Of a stretch of 64,000 nt of DNA, positions 52,047 to 62,283 are shown piece after piece (the stretch's first letter is position 1; each line of letters begins with the position of its first letter). The stretch covers positions 35,592 to 99,591 of the forward strand of contig NZ_BCZE01000030.1 in NCBI RefSeq assembly GCF_001598555.1, read 5' to 3'. Made by a program: the position numbers and the translations under genes. The notes beneath the pieces are model-generated. The model worked only from the letters and a program-made list of their open reading frames with translations, ran no database searches and was not told the DNA's origin. Source of the DNA: Novosphingobium rosa NBRC 15208 (lineage in GTDB: Bacteria; Pseudomonadota; Alphaproteobacteria; Sphingomonadales; Sphingomonadaceae).

Positions 52047-54678
52047 GGCTTTTGCTCGCCTGCTCGAAGACATCCTTGGAGAGGCCCGGCTGCGCGACGA
52101 TCCGCTCCAGCTGCTCACGCATCAGCGCGCCGCGCCCCGGCTCGACCCGGCGCCAGCGGCCCAAGGGCGGCACGAAACGCGCCGCCGTCTGGGCGTTGAT
52201 CGGGTCCAGCGCGAGGATCAGATCGCCGATCATGCGGTAACCCTCGCCGCTGGCGTCATGGAAACCGGCGGGGTTGACCGCCAGCGACATAAACAGCGCG
52301 CGCACCCGGTTGGGGTTGCTCATGGTGAAATCGGCCTGCCCGGCCAGCGCCTTGACGTGATCCAGCACCTTGGGATGCAGCGAACCGGCCTGAAGGCTGA
52401 ACCACTTGTCGATCACCAGCGGATTGCCCTGATAGCGGGCGTGGAAGTGAGCCAGCTTCTCCTCGCGCAGCGGGCTTTCAAGGCTGCACAGCACGGCCAG
52501 CGCGCCCTGACGATCGGTCATATTGTCCGCCGCATCATATTGGGCGGCGGCGCGGATGGCGGCGGCCTCAGGCTCGCTGGCGGCCAGATAGACCAGTGCC
52601 TGCGTCTTGACCTTGCGCGCGCCCTTGGAGGCGGCATCATGGCCAAACGGCACCGCGCTGACGCGATCATGATGCGCGCGCAGCAAATCGCCCAGCTGCA
52701 CGCCCAGCCATGCCTTCAGCCCCTCGCGCTCGGCGTTCAGCACGCCCGGGTCGCTGACGGGCAGGCGCTCCGACAGATAGGAGTGCGTGGGCAGCATCAG
52801 CAATTCGCCCAGCATCAGATCGTCGAGCGAACCATCCTCCAGAATGGCGCGCAGAGCGGTGGCGATGCCTGTGCGGCCCGCGCCGCGCGCCTCATCCGAC
52901 AAAGCGCCCGAGGTGGCGGCCACCAGATGGCGCAGGATCAGGCTCTGCATCGCCTCATAGCGGGCGAAGGGATCGTCATCATGCGCGGCGAGGAAGACCA
53001 GATCCTCCTCGCTCTCGTCGCTCTCCACCACCACGGGGGCGGAAAAACCACGGTTGATCGACAGCACGGGGCGCATGGCATGGCCCGCGAAATGGAAGCT
53101 GGCGCCTTCCTTCTCCAGCACCACCAGCTGCTCGCCATGATGCTGGCCCGAGGCGCGGTCGAACAGGGCAATGCGCAGCGGAATGGGCATGGGCGCCTTG
53201 TCAGGCTGACCGGGCGTGGCGGGCACGCTCTGGGTAAGATGCAGCGTGGCGTTATCGCCCTCATGGCTCAGCGTCGCGGTGACGGTGGGCGTGCCGGCCT
53301 GCGCGTACCACAGGCGGAACTGGGTGAGATCCAGCCCGGCGCCATCCTCGATGGACTTGACGAAATCCTCGCAGGTCGCCGCCTCACCGTCATGGCGCTC
53401 GAAATAGAGGTCGGTGCCTTGGCGGAAGCGTTCCGTGCCTGCCATGGTCCGCATCATGCGGATCACCTCGGCGCCCTTGTTGTAGACGGTCGCGGTGTAG
53501 AAATTGCTGATTTCCTGATAAGAATCCGGGCGGATCGGATGAGCCAGCGGGCCTGAATCCTCAGGGAACTGGCTGCCGCGCAACACCCGCACATCCTCGA
53601 TGCGCTTGACCGGCTCGCTGCCCATGTCGGCGCTGAACAGCTGGTCGCGCAGCACGGTGAAGCCCTCCTTCAGGGAAAGCTGGAACCAGTCGCGGCAGGT
53701 GATGCGGTTGCCCGACCAATTGTGGAAATACTCATGGCCGATCACGCCCTCAACGGCGTCGAAATCACCATCGGTGGCGGTGTCCTGCTCGGCCAGCACA
53801 TAGCGGGTGTTGAAGATGTTGAGCCCCTTGTTCTCCATCGCCCCCATGTTGAAATCGGACACGGCCACGATGTTGAACAGGTCGAGATCATACTCGCGCC
53901 CGAAAGCTTCCTCGTCCCAGCGCATGGAATTGATCAGGCTGCGCATGGCGTGGGCGGTGCGGGTCTCGTCCCCGGCGCGCGTCCAGATGTTGAGCGCCAC
54001 CTCGCGCCCGCTCACGGTGGTGAAGCTGTCGCTACTCGCCACCAGATCGCCCGCCACCAGCGCGAAGAGGTAGGACGGCTTGGGCCAGGGATCGTGCCAC
54101 TCGGCCCAATGTGCGCCCGCTTTTCCGTTTGAATCCGGGCAGTCTCCGCTGGCAAGGCAGTTGCCATTGGCCAGCAGCACCGGGAACAGGGCCTTGTCGC
54201 CCTCCATCCGCACGCGATAGACGCTCAGCACATCGGGGCGATCCGGGAAATAGGTGATGCGGCGGAAGCCCTCGGCCTCGCATTGCGTGCAGAGCATCCC
54301 GCCCGAGGCATAAAGCCCCATCAGCTGGCTGTTGGCCGCCGGATGGATCTGGGTAACGATGGAAATCTCATGGCTGTCGTCGGGCAGGTCGATCAGCAGA
54401 TCCTCGCCCTCCAGCCGCCAGTCATTGCGGACGACATCGTCCACCTTGACCACCAGCGGCGTCAGCCCGTCGCCATTGAGGCGGATCGTCCCCTCCCCGC
54501 TGCCATCGGGATTGCGCTGCACGCGCAGCAGGCTGGTCACCCGCGTCGCCTCCAGCCCCAGATGGAAGTCGAGATCGACCTCGCTTACCAACCACACCGG
54601 AGGCTGATAATCCTCACGCCGGATCACGGTGGGAGCTTGCGGGGCGGCGGGGGCGCTAGGGCTCGTCTGGGCATCCAT
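52039..54678 (-). CDS. pepN: aminopeptidase N (M1 family)
   Basis: The 879-residue enzyme has the exopeptidase motif GAMEN (279-283), zinc motif HEYFH (His315, Glu316, His319) with the third ligand Glu338, and a full-length C-terminal helical domain. It degrades cytosolic peptides from the N-terminus. Two consecutive ATGs (54681 and 54678) follow AAGGAGG; the second has the better spacing. It diverges from the epimerase gene. Confidence 0.97.
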   Translation of the reverse strand: MDAQTSPSAPAAPQAPTVIRREDYQPPVWLVSEVDLDFHLGLEATRVTSLLRVQRNPDGSGEGTIRLNGDGLTPLVVKVDDVVRNDWRLEGEDLLIDLPDDSHEISIVTQIHPAANSQLMGLYASGGMLCTQCEAEGFRRITYFPDRPDVLSVYRVRMEGDKALFPVLLANGNCLASGDCPDSNGKAGAHWAEWHDPWPKPSYLFALVAGDLVASSDSFTTVSGREVALNIWTRAGDETRTAHAMRSLINSMRWDEEAFGREYDLDLFNIVAVSDFNMGAMENKGLNIFNTRYVLAEQDTATDGDFDAVEGVIGHEYFHNWSGNRITCRDWFQLSLKEGFTVLRDQLFSADMGSEPVKRIEDVRVLRGSQFPEDSGPLAHPIRPDSYQEISNFYTATVYNKGAEVIRMMRTMAGTERFRQGTDLYFERHDGEAATCEDFVKSIEDGAGLDLTQFRLWYAQAGTPTVTATLSHEGDNATLHLTQSVPATPGQPDKAPMPIPLRIALFDRASGQHHGEQLVVLEKEGASFHFAGHAMRPVLSINRGFSAPVVVESDESEEDLVFLAAHDDDPFARYEAMQSLILRHLVAATSGALSDEARGAGRTGIATALRAILEDGSLDDLMLGELLMLPTHSYLSERLPVSDPGVLNAEREGLKAWLGVQLGDLLRAHHDRVSAVPFGHDAASKGARKVKTQALVYLAASEPEAAAIRAAAQYDAADNMTDRQGALAVLCSLESPLREEKLAHFHARYQGNPLVIDKWFSLQAGSLHPKVLDHVKALAGQADFTMSNPNRVRALFMSLAVNPAGFHDASGEGYRMIGDLILALDPINAQTAARFVPPLGRWRRVEPGRGALMREQLERIVAQPGLSKDVFEQASKSLG

Positions 54679-54737
54679 CATGCCTCCTTCTGACGCAAAG
54701 GGTTTCGGTTTTCCAGTCCGCTCCTTATGCTTGAACG

Positions 54738-55532
54738 ATGAAAGTGATGATGATCTTCGGCATGGGCTACACCGGCTCGGCCATCGCAACCGCGCTGCGC
54801 ACCCGGGGCTGGCTGGTCGACGGCACCGGCGCGCACGGCACCATGAGCTTCGACGACACCTATCGCGTCCACCGCGCGCTGGCGCAAGCCACCGCCGTGA
54901 TCTCCACCGTGCCTCCCGCCCAGGGCGAAGACCCCGTGCTCAGCCGCTATGGCGCGGTGCTGCATTCGCCATGGCTGGGCTATATCTCCTCCACCGGCGT
55001 CTATGGCGATGCGGGCGGGGCATGGGTGGACGAAAGCGCGCCCATCGGCGCCGGACGCCGCGCGGCCCGCGTCTTCGCCGAGGCGCAGTGGCTGGGGCGC
55101 GGCGCCCACGCCTTTCGCCTGCCCGGCATCTATGGTCCGGGCCGCAGCGCCTTCGACCGGTTGCGTGAGGGCCGCGCTCACCGTCTGGATCTGCCGGGGC
55201 AGGTGTTCAGCCGAATCCATGTGGCGGATATCGTCAGCGCCGTGCTGCTGGCTCTGGAGAGCGAGGCCACGCCCGGCCCGTGGAACATCGCCGACGATGA
55301 GCCCTGCCATCAGAACCGTGTGATCGAGGAAGCAGCCCGGTTGCTGGGCGTTGAGGCGCCGCCTGCTGTGGCTCTGGACGATCCGTCCTTGTCCGAGGCC
55401 AGCCGGGGTTTCTATCGGGAGAACCGCCGTGTCGCGAACGGCAAGGCCCGGCGGGAGTTGGGGTGGAGGCCCTCCTTCCCCAGCTATCGGGAAGGGTTGA
55501 GAGGCATTCTGGAAGAAGAAGGCGAAAGGTGA
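54738..55532 (+). CDS. NAD(P)-dependent epimerase/reductase-like protein (YeeZ type)
   Basis: This 264-residue extended SDR-like protein has an N-terminal nucleotide-binding motif FGMGYTGSAIATAL, a STGVYG segment and a late FRLPGIYGPGRS. The glycine pattern resembles YeeZ-like proteins rather than classical epimerases, and the catalytic YxxxK is not obvious. Substrate unknown. It ends at repeat copy D. Confidence 0.88.
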   Translation: MKVMMIFGMGYTGSAIATALRTRGWLVDGTGAHGTMSFDDTYRVHRALAQATAVISTVPPAQGEDPVLSRYGAVLHSPWLGYISSTGVYGDAGGAWVDESAPIGAGRRAARVFAEAQWLGRGAHAFRLPGIYGPGRSAFDRLREGRAHRLDLPGQVFSRIHVADIVSAVLLALESEATPGPWNIADDEPCHQNRVIEEAARLLGVEAPPAVALDDPSLSEASRGFYRENRRVANGKARRELGWRPSFPSYREGLRGILEEEGER

Positions 55533-55536
55533 AATG

Positions 55537-55781
55537 CAGGGGCCATCGCCCTCGCGCTCCCTTTGCTGTCTGCGTGGCGCATCGGGTTCGGCCTTGCGCC
55601 CAGTTTGCCGCGCCGCAGGCAGAATATCTTAAGGCCTGCGGCGCTCTGGGTTGCGCAGGCGGAGAGGTCAAGCGCCACGATGCGGCACCACTGCGTTTTC
55701 GTCGGAAGACGGAATGGGAGCGCGAGGGGCCGGAGCATCTCTCTTGAGAGATGCGACCAACTTAAGACTTCCCCCCCTCGC
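55537..55781 (+). repeat. hairpin-bounded dispersed repeat, copy D
   Basis: The left hairpin is close to GCGAGGG-N6-CCCTCGC (one mismatch). The central stem GCGCCGCAGGC / GCCTGCGGCGC has a 13-base loop. The right hairpin is split by a small palindrome at 55732-55761 like that in copy B. It fills the space between convergent genes. Confidence 0.85.
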
Positions 55782-55790
55782 ATCTTCCTT

Positions 55791-56708
55791 TCACCCCTTC
55801 CTTCCGGAAAGCGCAATCAACACCCCGCTCAGCGTCACCACCGCCCCCACTGCGGTCAAAGCCGTCCAGTGATACCCTTCAAAAAACGTCGACAAGGCCA
55901 TCGCCACAATCGGCACCACGGCGTTGGAATAGGCCGCCCGCCCCGGCCCGATCGAGCGGATCAGGCTGAAATAGACCGGGAAGGTCACCACCGAGCCCAT
56001 GATCGCCAGCCATGCCACCCCGCCCCAAAAGCGCGGCGATGCCGGCAGCACCGGCGCGCCATGCAAAAAGATGGCGAGAACCGCATCGATGGCCGCGCCA
56101 AACAGCATCGACCACGCGATCAGCGGCACCACCGCCTGCCGCCGCCCGATGGGGCTGGCCTGCAGCACATTGGCGAAAGAGGCGCAGAGCGTGCCCGCAA
56201 TGGCGAAGCCCACGCCCAGCGCCACATCCATCGCGGCCGAGGGCGGCGCATTGCGGTATTCCTGCACCATCAGCAGAGCGATGCCGATCACTGCCACGCC
56301 CGTGCCCGCCAGGAAGCGCCCGGTCATGCGCGCGCCGAGGAAAATGCGCGCCAGCAGGGCGTTGGGCGCCATCAGCAGGGCGTACATCACCGCGACGAGG
56401 CCCGAGGTGACATAATGCTCGGCACGATAGACGAACTGGAAATTGCCGCAAAACTGCAGCAGGCCGACCGCCAGCGCCAGCAGGGCGCTCTGGCGGTTCA
56501 GGCTGAGGTCTTCGCCGCGCAGGCGGGCCAGCAGGAACATGCCCGCCGCCGCCATGGTGAAACGCGCCGTCACGGTCCAGCCGATGGGCAGGAAGCCGAT
56601 CTGGTCCTTGATGACCAGCCACGTCGAGCCCCACATCAGGCAGACCGTGGCGAAGCCCAGAATGTCCTGCGTGGAAAATCCGCTCTTGGAGGCAGCCTCC
56701 CCGCTCAC
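55791..56708 (-). CDS. DMT superfamily transporter (EamA type)
   Basis: This 305-residue protein has ten hydrophobic segments in two EamA repeats (ILGFATVCLMWGSTWLVIK; FANVLQASPIGRRQ). It is a metabolite exporter by family. GTG at 56708 overlaps the aldolase-like gene's TGA (GTGA), so the pair is coupled; export of an amino acid linked to the enzyme next door is a reasonable guess. Confidence 0.92.
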   Translation of the reverse strand: MSGEAASKSGFSTQDILGFATVCLMWGSTWLVIKDQIGFLPIGWTVTARFTMAAAGMFLLARLRGEDLSLNRQSALLALAVGLLQFCGNFQFVYRAEHYVTSGLVAVMYALLMAPNALLARIFLGARMTGRFLAGTGVAVIGIALLMVQEYRNAPPSAAMDVALGVGFAIAGTLCASFANVLQASPIGRRQAVVPLIAWSMLFGAAIDAVLAIFLHGAPVLPASPRFWGGVAWLAIMGSVVTFPVYFSLIRSIGPGRAAYSNAVVPIVAMALSTFFEGYHWTALTAVGAVVTLSGVLIALSGRKG

Positions 56709-57706
56709 AGCGCGGACAGGGCGCGGGAGAGCGCGGTTACATGCTCGTCCCGCGCGTTCCATGCCGTCACGAAACGCGCGCCATCCGCGCCCCAGTCATA
56801 GAAGCCGAAGCCTTGCGCGCGCAGGGCATCGCGCTCGGTTTCGGAGAGGCGCAGGAAGACCTCATTGGCCTCGACGGGATAGAGCAGGCGGTCGGCCACG
56901 CTGCTGGCGATTTGCGCGGCGGCGGCATTGGCGGCGCGGCCATTGGCCAGCCACAGATCGCCCTTCAGCATCGCCAGAATCTGCGCGGCCAGAAAGCGGC
57001 CCTTGCTCTGCAGATGGCCCGCGCGCTTGCGGCGGAATTTCACATCCTCGGCCAGAGCCTGATCGAAATAGACCAGCGCCTCGGCGCTCATCCCGCCGTT
57101 CTTCACAAAGCCGAAGGACAGCGCATCCACGCCCCCCTCGCAGCTCGCCGCCGCCGGGGTGCAGCCCAGATGGGCCACGGCATTGGCGAAGCGCGCGCCA
57201 TCCATATGCAGCTTCAGGCCCTGCGCCCGCGCCACGGCGCCAATCGCCGCGAGTTCCCCGGGCTGATAGACGCAACCCGCCTCGCTGGCCTGTGTGATCG
57301 AGATGGCATGCGGCCACACCCGGTGCACATCGCGGCGGATCGGGCCGATCACGGCGTTGATGCTTTCGGGCGTCAGCTTGGCGTGATCGCCCTCGGCCAG
57401 CATCAGCTTGGCGCCATGGGTGAAAAAGCCCGGAGCACCGCATTCGTCATTCTCGATATGCGCGTCGCGGTGGCAGATCACGCCGCCATGCGGAGGCGCC
57501 ATCGTGGCCAGGGCAAGGCAGTTGGCCGCCGTGCCGCTGGCCACCCAGATCGCGCTGACAGGCCTGCCGAACAGCGCCGAAAAAGCATCGTCCAGCGCCT
57601 GAGACAGAGCGTCATTGTCATAGGGCGGCTGAGGCGCGTCAGCGTCCCTCATCGCCTCCCAGACGGCGGGGTGAACGGCGGCGGCGTTGTCGGAGAGGAA
57701 CTGCAT
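56705..57706 (-). CDS. threonine-aldolase-like PLP enzyme
   Basis: The 333-residue fold-type I PLP enzyme matches the beta-eliminating lyase/low-specificity threonine aldolase family: SDNAAAVHPAVWEAM, VASGTAANCLALA, KLHMDGARFANA and the PLP-Lys segment SFGFVKNGG. The usual Lys motif in this family is 'SxSKGxG'; here it is GFVKNGG, as in a known subgroup. It probably cleaves beta-hydroxy amino acids to glycine plus aldehyde. Confidence 0.92.
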   Translation of the reverse strand: MQFLSDNAAAVHPAVWEAMRDADAPQPPYDNDALSQALDDAFSALFGRPVSAIWVASGTAANCLALATMAPPHGGVICHRDAHIENDECGAPGFFTHGAKLMLAEGDHAKLTPESINAVIGPIRRDVHRVWPHAISITQASEAGCVYQPGELAAIGAVARAQGLKLHMDGARFANAVAHLGCTPAAASCEGGVDALSFGFVKNGGMSAEALVYFDQALAEDVKFRRKRAGHLQSKGRFLAAQILAMLKGDLWLANGRAANAAAAQIASSVADRLLYPVEANEVFLRLSETERDALRAQGFGFYDWGADGARFVTAWNARDEHVTALSRALSAL

Positions 57707-57777
57707 GGGCGTGTTCGATAGGAGGAATGGGGCGGGCGTCAAGAGAGTGAAAGACGGATCAGAAAGATGGGGAAAAT

Positions 57778-57986
57778 GCGAGGGTCATCACCCTCGCGCT
57801 CCTTTTGAGCGTCTACCTTGCGCCACAGGTTCGGCAGCAGAGCAACCACGCTGCGCCGCAGGCATAAAAACTGCCCCTGCCCGCGGCGCCTTGAGCTTAT
57901 GCAGGTGGAGAGGCTGGGCATGCCATTTCGGCGCCACAACCTTATCGTCGGAAGACGTAAAAGGAGCGCGAGGGTGATGACCCTCG
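57778..57986 (+). repeat. hairpin-bounded dispersed repeat, copy E
   Basis: Both ends are perfect GCGAGGG-N6-CCCTCGC hairpins (loops TCATCA and TGATGA). The central stem is slightly diverged (GCGCCGCAGGC / GCCCGCGGCGC). It is the only intact copy in a divergent gap (between the aldolase-like and GNAT genes). That gap is 319 bases and contains nothing else that I can identify. Confidence 0.85.
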
Positions 57987-58025
57987 CATCTTCTTTTCCT
58001 TCATGCCGTTCCTACATCCCTGAAC

Positions 58026-58349
58026 ATGACCGACGAAACCCTCACCATCACCCGCCACCCCTCACCCGGCGGCGGCGAGTACCGCGCAAAACTGGAAGGC
58101 CATGAGGCCACCGGCCTGCTTACGTGGCAAAACGCAACCGGGCGGAACGCGCCCTCGCAAGAAGGCCCCGTGTGGATCGCCGATCACACGCTGGTGCCCT
58201 CGGCCATCGGCGGGCGCGGCATTGCGGCAAAGCTGGTGGAGGCGCTCATCAACGATGCCCGCAAAGAAGGCGCGCGCATCGTTCCGGCTTGCTCTTATGT
58301 GGCGGTGGCTTTTGCCCGTCATCCCGAATGGGCCGATCTGAAGGCCTGA
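58026..58349 (+). CDS. YjdJ-type GNAT N-acetyltransferase
   Basis: This 107-residue protein matches the small Gcn5-like family with VPSAIGGRGIAAKLVEAL as the acetyl-CoA loop (usually 'VP..lRGrGia..L') and PACSYVAVAFARHPEW near the end. Substrate unknown. Confidence 0.9.
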   Translation: MTDETLTITRHPSPGGGEYRAKLEGHEATGLLTWQNATGRNAPSQEGPVWIADHTLVPSAIGGRGIAAKLVEALINDARKEGARIVPACSYVAVAFARHPEWADLKA

Positions 58350-58439
58350 GAGTCTGTATCAATTTCTTAGGGCTTGCTCCCTATCGCCCCTTGCTGAATG
58401 GTCGCGCCGAGCAGGCATGGCAGCAGCAAAGGGTTGAGC

Positions 58440-59435
58440 ATGAAGGTTCTGGTCACGGGCGCGGCGGGTTTTATCGGCTACAGCCTGATCGCGCGGCTGC
58501 TGGCGCGCGGCGACACGGTGATCGGCGTCGATATGGTCAATGCCTATTACGATGTGCGGCTGAAAGAGGCCCGCATCGGGCGGCTGAAAGAGGCTGGCGG
58601 CAACCGCTTCACCTTTCTGAGGCAGGATTTCTCGGATTACGCCGGGCTGGTGGAGAGCCTGAAGGGGCTGGAGTTCGACCGGATCGTGCATCTGGGCGCT
58701 CAGGCGGGGGTGCGTTACTCGATCGAGAATCCCCATGCCTATCTCTCCTCCAATCTGGCCGGGCACCTCAACCTGCTGGAGATCGGGCGGCATCGCGGGG
58801 TGGAGAACATGGTCTATGCCTCCTCCTCCTCGGTCTATGGCGGCAACACCAAGCTGCCCTTCAGCGTGGACGACCGGGTGGACCAGCCCATCAGCCTCTA
58901 TGCCGCCACCAAGAAGGCCGATGAGCTGATGAGCGAGACCTACGCCCATCTCTACCGCCTGCCGCTCACGGGGCTACGCTTCTTCACCGTCTATGGGCCG
59001 TGGGGCCGCCCGGACATGATGATGTGGATCTTCACGAAGAAGATTCTGGCGGGCGAGCCGATCCCCGTCTTCAACCACGGCGACATGTACCGCGACTTCA
59101 CCTATATCGACGACATCATCAGCGGCGTGATGGCCACGCTGGACACGCCCGCGCCCGACGACGGTCTGGTGAAGGCGGGCGGATCGACCAAGCCGCATCG
59201 CCTCTACAACATCGGCAACCACAAGTCGGAGCATCTGATGAAGGTGGTCGAGATTCTGGAGAGCGAGCTGGGCAAAAAGGCCGAAGTCGAGCTGCTGCCG
59301 ATGCAGCCGGGCGACGCGCGCCAGAGCTTCGCCGACATCGAGGCGATCTCCAGCGATCTGGGCTATCAGCCGACCACCAGCATCGATGTGGGCGTGCCCA
59401 ATTTCGTGCGCTGGTATCGCGAGTATCATGGGTAA
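58440..59435 (+). CDS. UDP-glucuronate 4-epimerase-like protein
   Basis: The 331-residue extended SDR has GAAGFIG at the N-terminus, SSSSVYGGN, the catalytic YAATKK and [14 protein letters not shown], the LspL/Cap1J signature. It interconverts UDP-glucuronate and UDP-galacturonate for surface polysaccharide. ATG at 58440 is chosen; the frame extends to 58398. No other sugar genes are adjacent, but an NfrB-like synthase is elsewhere in the window. Confidence 0.93.
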   Translation: MKVLVTGAAGFIGYSLIARLLARGDTVIGVDMVNAYYDVRLKEARIGRLKEAGGNRFTFLRQDFSDYAGLVESLKGLEFDRIVHLGAQAGVRYSIENPHAYLSSNLAGHLNLLEIGRHRGVENMVYASSSSVYGGNTKLPFSVDDRVDQPISLYAATKKADELMSETYAHLYRLPLTGLRFFTVYGPWGRPDMMMWIFTKKILAGEPIPVFNHGDMYRDFTYIDDIISGVMATLDTPAPDDGLVKAGGSTKPHRLYNIGNHKSEHLMKVVEILESELGKKAEVELLPMQPGDARQSFADIEAISSDLGYQPTTSIDVGVPNFVRWYREYHG

Positions 59436-59494
59436 GGGGACAGTCCCTCCCTGCCCCCTTGCCCCGCCTGCGCCAATCCGCCATGAACGCGCGC

Positions 59495-60061
59495 ATGGCT
59501 ATTCTCTCCGACCGCTGGATCCGCTCGCAGGCCCTTGAAAACGGCATGATCGAGCCTTTTGTCGAACGCCAGACCCGCAATGACGCGGGCGGCGGGATCA
59601 TCTCCTATGGCCTGTCCTCCTATGGCTATGACGCGCGCGTCGCTGACGAATTCAAGATCTTCACCAATGTCGATTCCGCCGTGGTGGACCCCAAGGATTT
59701 CGCGGCCAACTCCTTCGTGGACCGCCAGACCGATTGCTGCGTGATTCCGCCCAACAGCTTTGCCCTGGCCCGCACCGTGGAATATTTCCGCGTGCCGCGC
59801 GACGTGCTGGTGATCTGCCTTGGCAAGAGCACCTATGCCCGCTGCGGCATCATCGTGAACGTCACCCCGCTGGAGCCGGGCTGGGAAGGCCATGTGACGC
59901 TGGAGTTTTCCAACACCACGCCGCTGCCCGCCAAGATCTACGCCAATGAGGGTGCCTGCCAGTTCCTGTTCCTGCAGGGCAACGAACCCTGCGAGGTCAG
60001 CTATGCCGACCGTGCGGGCAAATATATGGGCCAGCGCGGCGTGACACTGCCGCGTCTGTAA
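59495..60061 (+). CDS. dcd: dCTP deaminase
   Basis: Dcd deaminates dCTP to dUTP. The 188-residue protein has the family N-terminus [24 protein letters not shown], the catalytic GKSTYARCG region and [14 protein letters not shown]. An alternative ATG at 59483 adds four residues; neither has a clear ribosome-binding site. Confidence 0.96.
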   Translation: MAILSDRWIRSQALENGMIEPFVERQTRNDAGGGIISYGLSSYGYDARVADEFKIFTNVDSAVVDPKDFAANSFVDRQTDCCVIPPNSFALARTVEYFRVPRDVLVICLGKSTYARCGIIVNVTPLEPGWEGHVTLEFSNTTPLPAKIYANEGACQFLFLQGNEPCEVSYADRAGKYMGQRGVTLPRL

Positions 60062-60209
60062 AGCGCGCCCTTGATCGCCCGGCGCACACCAGCCCCGGGT
60101 GATCCGCTGCGACGATACTCCATGCTTGGCCTCGCCGCCCGACTGTGGCTATGAACCTGCAACCTCCGCCCGGCTCTCCCCCTGAGCCGGGCACCGCAGG
60201 AAGCAGCGC

Positions 60210-61619
60210 GTGACCAACCCGATCCTTACGACAGACAGCTACAAGCACAGCCACTTCCTGCAATATCCCCCCGAAACGCGCACGCTTTCAGCCTATGTCG
60301 AAGCGCGCCCGGGCGGCTTTTCCGACCAGATCCTGTTTCTGGGCCTGCAACCCTTCCTGCTCGATGTTCTGGGCCACACCATCACACGCCATGATGTGGA
60401 GGAAGCGCAAGAGATCACCCGCGCCCATGGCCTGCCCTTCAACCGCGCCGGGTGGGACCGCATCGTGGGCACCCATGGCGGCCATCTGCCGCTCTCGATC
60501 ACCGCCCTGCCCGAGGGGATGATCGTCCCCACCGGCGTGCCCCTGCTGCAGGTGGAAAACACCGATCCGGCGCTGCCCTGGCTGACCACCTTCGTGGAAA
60601 CCGCCCTGCTGCGCGCCATCTGGTATCCCACCACCGTGGCGACGGTCAGCTGGCGCTGTCGCGCGATCATCCGCGCCGGGCTGCTGACCACCAGCGACGA
60701 TCCGGAAGGCCAGCTCCCCTTCAAGCTGCATGATTTCGGCGCGCGCGGCGTCTCCAGCGGGGAAAGCGCGGCGCTGGGCGGCATGGCGCATCTGGTCAAT
60801 TTCATGGGCACCGACACGATGGAGGCCCTGCTGGCCGCGCGGCGCTATTACAGCGCCGACATGGCCGGCTTCTCGATCCCCGCCGCCGAGCATTCCACCA
60901 TCACCGCCTGGGGCCGCGAGCGCGAGCGCGAGGCCTATGCCAACATCCTCAGGCATTTCGCCGGGGAAGGCAGCATGGTCGCGGTGGTGTCGGACAGCTA
61001 TGATCTGGATGCCGCGGTCGGCCATCTCTGGGGCGAGGATCTGCATGATGCCGTGCTGGCCCACAAGGGCACGCTGGTGATCCGGCCCGACAGCGGCGAT
61101 CCGGTGGAAACGCCGCTGCGCGTGCTGAACACGCTGTGGGAGCATTTTGGCGGCACGACCAACGGCAAGGGCTATCGCCTGCTCGATCCGCGCCTGCGCG
61201 TCATTCAGGGCGACGGCATGACCCCCGCCACCATCGAGCGCCTGATCGCGAGGCTGATCGAGGAAGGCTTCGCGGTGGACAACATCGCTTTCGGCATGGG
61301 CGGCGGGCTGCTGCAGCAGGTCAACCGCGACACGCTGCGCTTCGCCATGAAGGCCAATGCCCTGCGCGACGATGCGGGTGTGTGGCATGATATCGCCAAG
61401 GATCCCGCGACCGATCCGAGCAAGCGCAGCAAGGCCGGGCGTCAGGCCGTGGTGCGGGAAGACGGCACGCTGCGCGCGGTGCGGCTGGACGATCTGGGCG
61501 GCAGAACCAACCTGCTGACCGAAGTGTGGCGCGACGGACGGCTGCTGTTCCACCACGATTTCGAGGCGGTGCGGCAGCGCTCGCGCCTGCATGAAAGCCG
61601 GATCAGACTCCCGGCCTGA
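60210..61619 (+). CDS. nadV: nicotinamide phosphoribosyltransferase
   Basis: The 469-residue protein matches NadV/NAMPT: LTTDSYKHSHFLQYP at the N-terminus, DFGARGVSSGESAALGG, IRPDSGDPVET (PRPP site) and FGMGGGLLQQVNRDT. It makes NMN directly from nicotinamide, a one-step route to NAD. GTG at 60210 is preceded by AGGAAG. Confidence 0.95.
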   Translation: MTNPILTTDSYKHSHFLQYPPETRTLSAYVEARPGGFSDQILFLGLQPFLLDVLGHTITRHDVEEAQEITRAHGLPFNRAGWDRIVGTHGGHLPLSITALPEGMIVPTGVPLLQVENTDPALPWLTTFVETALLRAIWYPTTVATVSWRCRAIIRAGLLTTSDDPEGQLPFKLHDFGARGVSSGESAALGGMAHLVNFMGTDTMEALLAARRYYSADMAGFSIPAAEHSTITAWGREREREAYANILRHFAGEGSMVAVVSDSYDLDAAVGHLWGEDLHDAVLAHKGTLVIRPDSGDPVETPLRVLNTLWEHFGGTTNGKGYRLLDPRLRVIQGDGMTPATIERLIARLIEEGFAVDNIAFGMGGGLLQQVNRDTLRFAMKANALRDDAGVWHDIAKDPATDPSKRSKAGRQAVVREDGTLRAVRLDDLGGRTNLLTEVWRDGRLLFHHDFEAVRQRSRLHESRIRLPA

Positions 61620-61626
61620 TCAGGGG

Positions 61627-62088
61627 TTAATAGAGCGCGCCGTAACCGCCGGACTGAGCCATCTGCGCCAGATGTGGCGGCAGACAGTCACGCAGAACGA
61701 AGGGGCTGTTCGGCTCGTCGATATGGTAATCCCTGCGCAGCCGGGCGCGCAACGTGTTGACCCCGGTGGCGGAGGAATCCTTGATCGGGAAACGGGCGAT
61801 CACCCGCTCCTGCTGCTCGTCGACCACGGCGAGGCACGGCTGTGAACGGGGCGTGCCCCAGGCCTCCATGTTGAAGCCCCCGGCGATATGCCAGCGGCGC
61901 AGGTCGGCGCTGACGATCGGGCGGTGGCAATGGCAGCAGCGGTCAACCGCCAGCTCGCCCGGGGCCAGATCCAACGGCGGCTCCATCGGCTCATGGTCGC
62001 GCGCGTACCAGCAGGGGGTCAGCGTCACCACCGTGGGCGGCATGGGGGTCAGCGGGGTCAGATGCGTGGGGGGCAAACTCATCGTCAT
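61627..62088 (-). CDS. Cys/His-containing protein of unknown function
   Basis: The 153-residue product has VDRCCHCHRPI plus an earlier CWYARDHEP, which could form a small metal site, and a C-terminal RARLRRDYHIDEPNSPFVLRDCLP. I do not recognise a family. Codon use matches its neighbours. It ends 7 bases from the nadV stop (convergent). Confidence 0.65.
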   Translation of the reverse strand: MTMSLPPTHLTPLTPMPPTVVTLTPCWYARDHEPMEPPLDLAPGELAVDRCCHCHRPIVSADLRRWHIAGGFNMEAWGTPRSQPCLAVVDEQQERVIARFPIKDSSATGVNTLRARLRRDYHIDEPNSPFVLRDCLPPHLAQMAQSGGYGALY

Positions 62089-62283
62089 CGCCTCCTTTCA
62101 GGCCATGGCAAGCACGCGTTAACCATGCATGGTCAGAGCTTATAAAGAGTTCCGGCTTGTCCCCGTGGAATCACTTAACCCTGCGCGATTTGCGTATTGA
62201 GCGCGTCGCTTCTGTGATGTCCTCTCGCTTTCGGGCATCCAACGCGCGCCGCGTACAGGAATCCATCAACAGGGGTGGTGTTG

